From Spirochaetaceae bacterium (GTDB taxonomy: Bacteria > Spirochaetota > Spirochaetia > SZUA-6 > Bin103), in the NCBI GenBank assembly GCA_028820215.1, contig JAPPKD010000359.1:1-7594 (forward strand): DNA of 7,594 nucleotides, given 5' to 3'. The notes under the pieces are model-generated. The model searched no databases. It saw nothing but the letters and a program-made list of their open reading frames with translations, and was not told the DNA's origin. Shown here one piece after another: positions 6,914-7,594 of the stretch; position 1 is the first letter of the stretch; every line of letters begins with the position of its first letter. The translations under genes were made by a program, and so were the position numbers.

Positions 6914-7594
6914 TCAGCCCGGTACCGCCGCCGTTGCCGATGCGCGCCCGGCGCGGCCGCCTGCTCGGGGGGCGCGGCGGGCGCGGTGACGTTGGCGGTG
7001 ATGGGCCGGACAATAGAGCCTGAGGTTGGTACGCTCCGCGCCGCCGCGGGCGCACGGGATGCGGTGGTCGATCTGCAGCAGATGCCGTGACGCGCAGCGC
7101 CGCCCGGTGCGGGGATGCGACGTATGAGCAGCGTCCGCCGTCGCGCTGCCACACCTCCCGCCGCACCGCCGCCGGGATCGCGCGGCTCGAGGTGCGCGAC
7201 CTGGCCGCCAAAGCGGTGACCCGGGCCGCGCGCACTTCCTGCTTCGGCGCCGAAGTGCGCTCCGCCCCGGCCGTCCGGCTGCCGGCAGGGCGTCGAACGC
7301 GCCGCGGCGGTCGGGCGGGGTCGTGTCGGTCCAGCCCCTCCTTGACCAGCCGCCCCACGAGTTGCCCCAGCGTCATGTGCGGGTCGACGTGCGACAGCAG
7401 CCCCTTGAGCTGCTCCAGGCCGCGCTGGCACTCGGCGTCGATGACCGCCTTGAGCTCCCAGCGCTCCGCGTCCAGCGGCCGCACCCGATCGGCCGGAGCC
7501 GCCAGGTCGGGGTCTACCCCAGCCAGCATCCGCATGACTTCCCGTGAGCTCTTGCCGACCGCCTCGTCCACCAGCGCCTTCCGTGCCGAGAGGT
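6914..7594 (-). pseudogene. HNH endonuclease, frameshifted, 5' part outside the window
   Basis: The frame enters from the right edge and shows the N-terminal helical part of a recurrent HNH nuclease type: KSSREVMRML, RPLDAERWELK, LSHVDPHMTLGQLVGRL and HDPARPPRR, then a low-complexity linker with a TSAPK element. The nuclease domain starts with SRAIPAAVRREVWQRDGGRC. Right after 'CSYV' (near 7114-7122) the frame is lost. Removing one base there restores DPRTGRRC, LLQIDHRIP, TNLRLYCPAHH and a run to TGA at 6914-6916. The zinc cysteines and the D-H, N and H residues of the HNH motif are therefore all present but split over two frames. Either this is a young pseudogene or there is a single-base error in the sequence. 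The original reading frame stays open far into the DUF4097 and lyase genes antisense, which is meaningless. Such genes are usually stand-alone and often multicopy; the role is not known. Confidence 0.8.

Noticed and set aside
5433..7571. A 712-aa minus-strand protein joining HNH sequence to a long tail
   Set aside because: Only the first roughly 150 residues resemble a real protein. After the frameshift near 7117 the rest is antisense of the DUF4097 and lyase genes.
1..7594. CRISPR array, tRNA, rRNA, insertion-sequence ends or transposase
   Set aside because: No regularly spaced repeats, cloverleaf-like gene, rRNA-like stretch, terminal inverted repeats or transposase motifs were seen by eye.

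Overview
This is a GC-rich bacterial segment that looks like part of a carbohydrate-processing locus, followed by a frameshifted HNH nuclease gene. No ribosomal or other marker gene is present, so the phylum is open. The HNH gene resembles a multicopy type I associate with uncultured, GC-rich, Deltaproteobacteria-like lineages, which is only a weak hint. The left edge (C13-G-C13 followed by GC-only sequence) looks like low-quality contig-end sequence.

Layout: two divergent transcription units start from a gap of about 50 bp (2527-2576). Leftward (minus strand): a five-bladed beta-propeller, glycosidase-like protein (1027-2526), then a Gfo/Idh/MocA-family oxidoreductase (1-1010, cut by the window edge) with a strong ribosome binding site. 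Rightward (plus strand): a second, paralogous propeller protein (2577-3995), then a heparinase II/III-family polysaccharide lyase (4006-6087), then a DUF4097-type beta-repeat protein (6084-6800) whose TTG start overlaps the lyase stop. On the far right, convergent to this operon, is the 3' part of an HNH endonuclease gene (6914-7594, minus strand) with a one-base frameshift inside the HNH domain.

How the genes may work together (inference): the lyase would cut a uronic-acid-containing glycan or oligosaccharide by beta-elimination. The two propeller proteins would act on glycosidic bonds or bind the sugar, and the NAD(P)-dependent oxidoreductase would oxidise or reduce a released sugar. Neither propeller protein nor the lyase has a visible signal peptide, so this step may take place in the cytoplasm on imported oligosaccharides. 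The two propeller proteins share a layout of four S-x-D-G-x-x-W-like blade motifs plus a C-terminal beta-rich domain, and they fit no family I can name more finely than the GH32/43/68/117/130-type propeller fold. They are the most interesting unknowns here.

Coding density is very high. The only non-coding stretches are 1011-1026, 2527-2576, 3996-4005 and 6801-6913.
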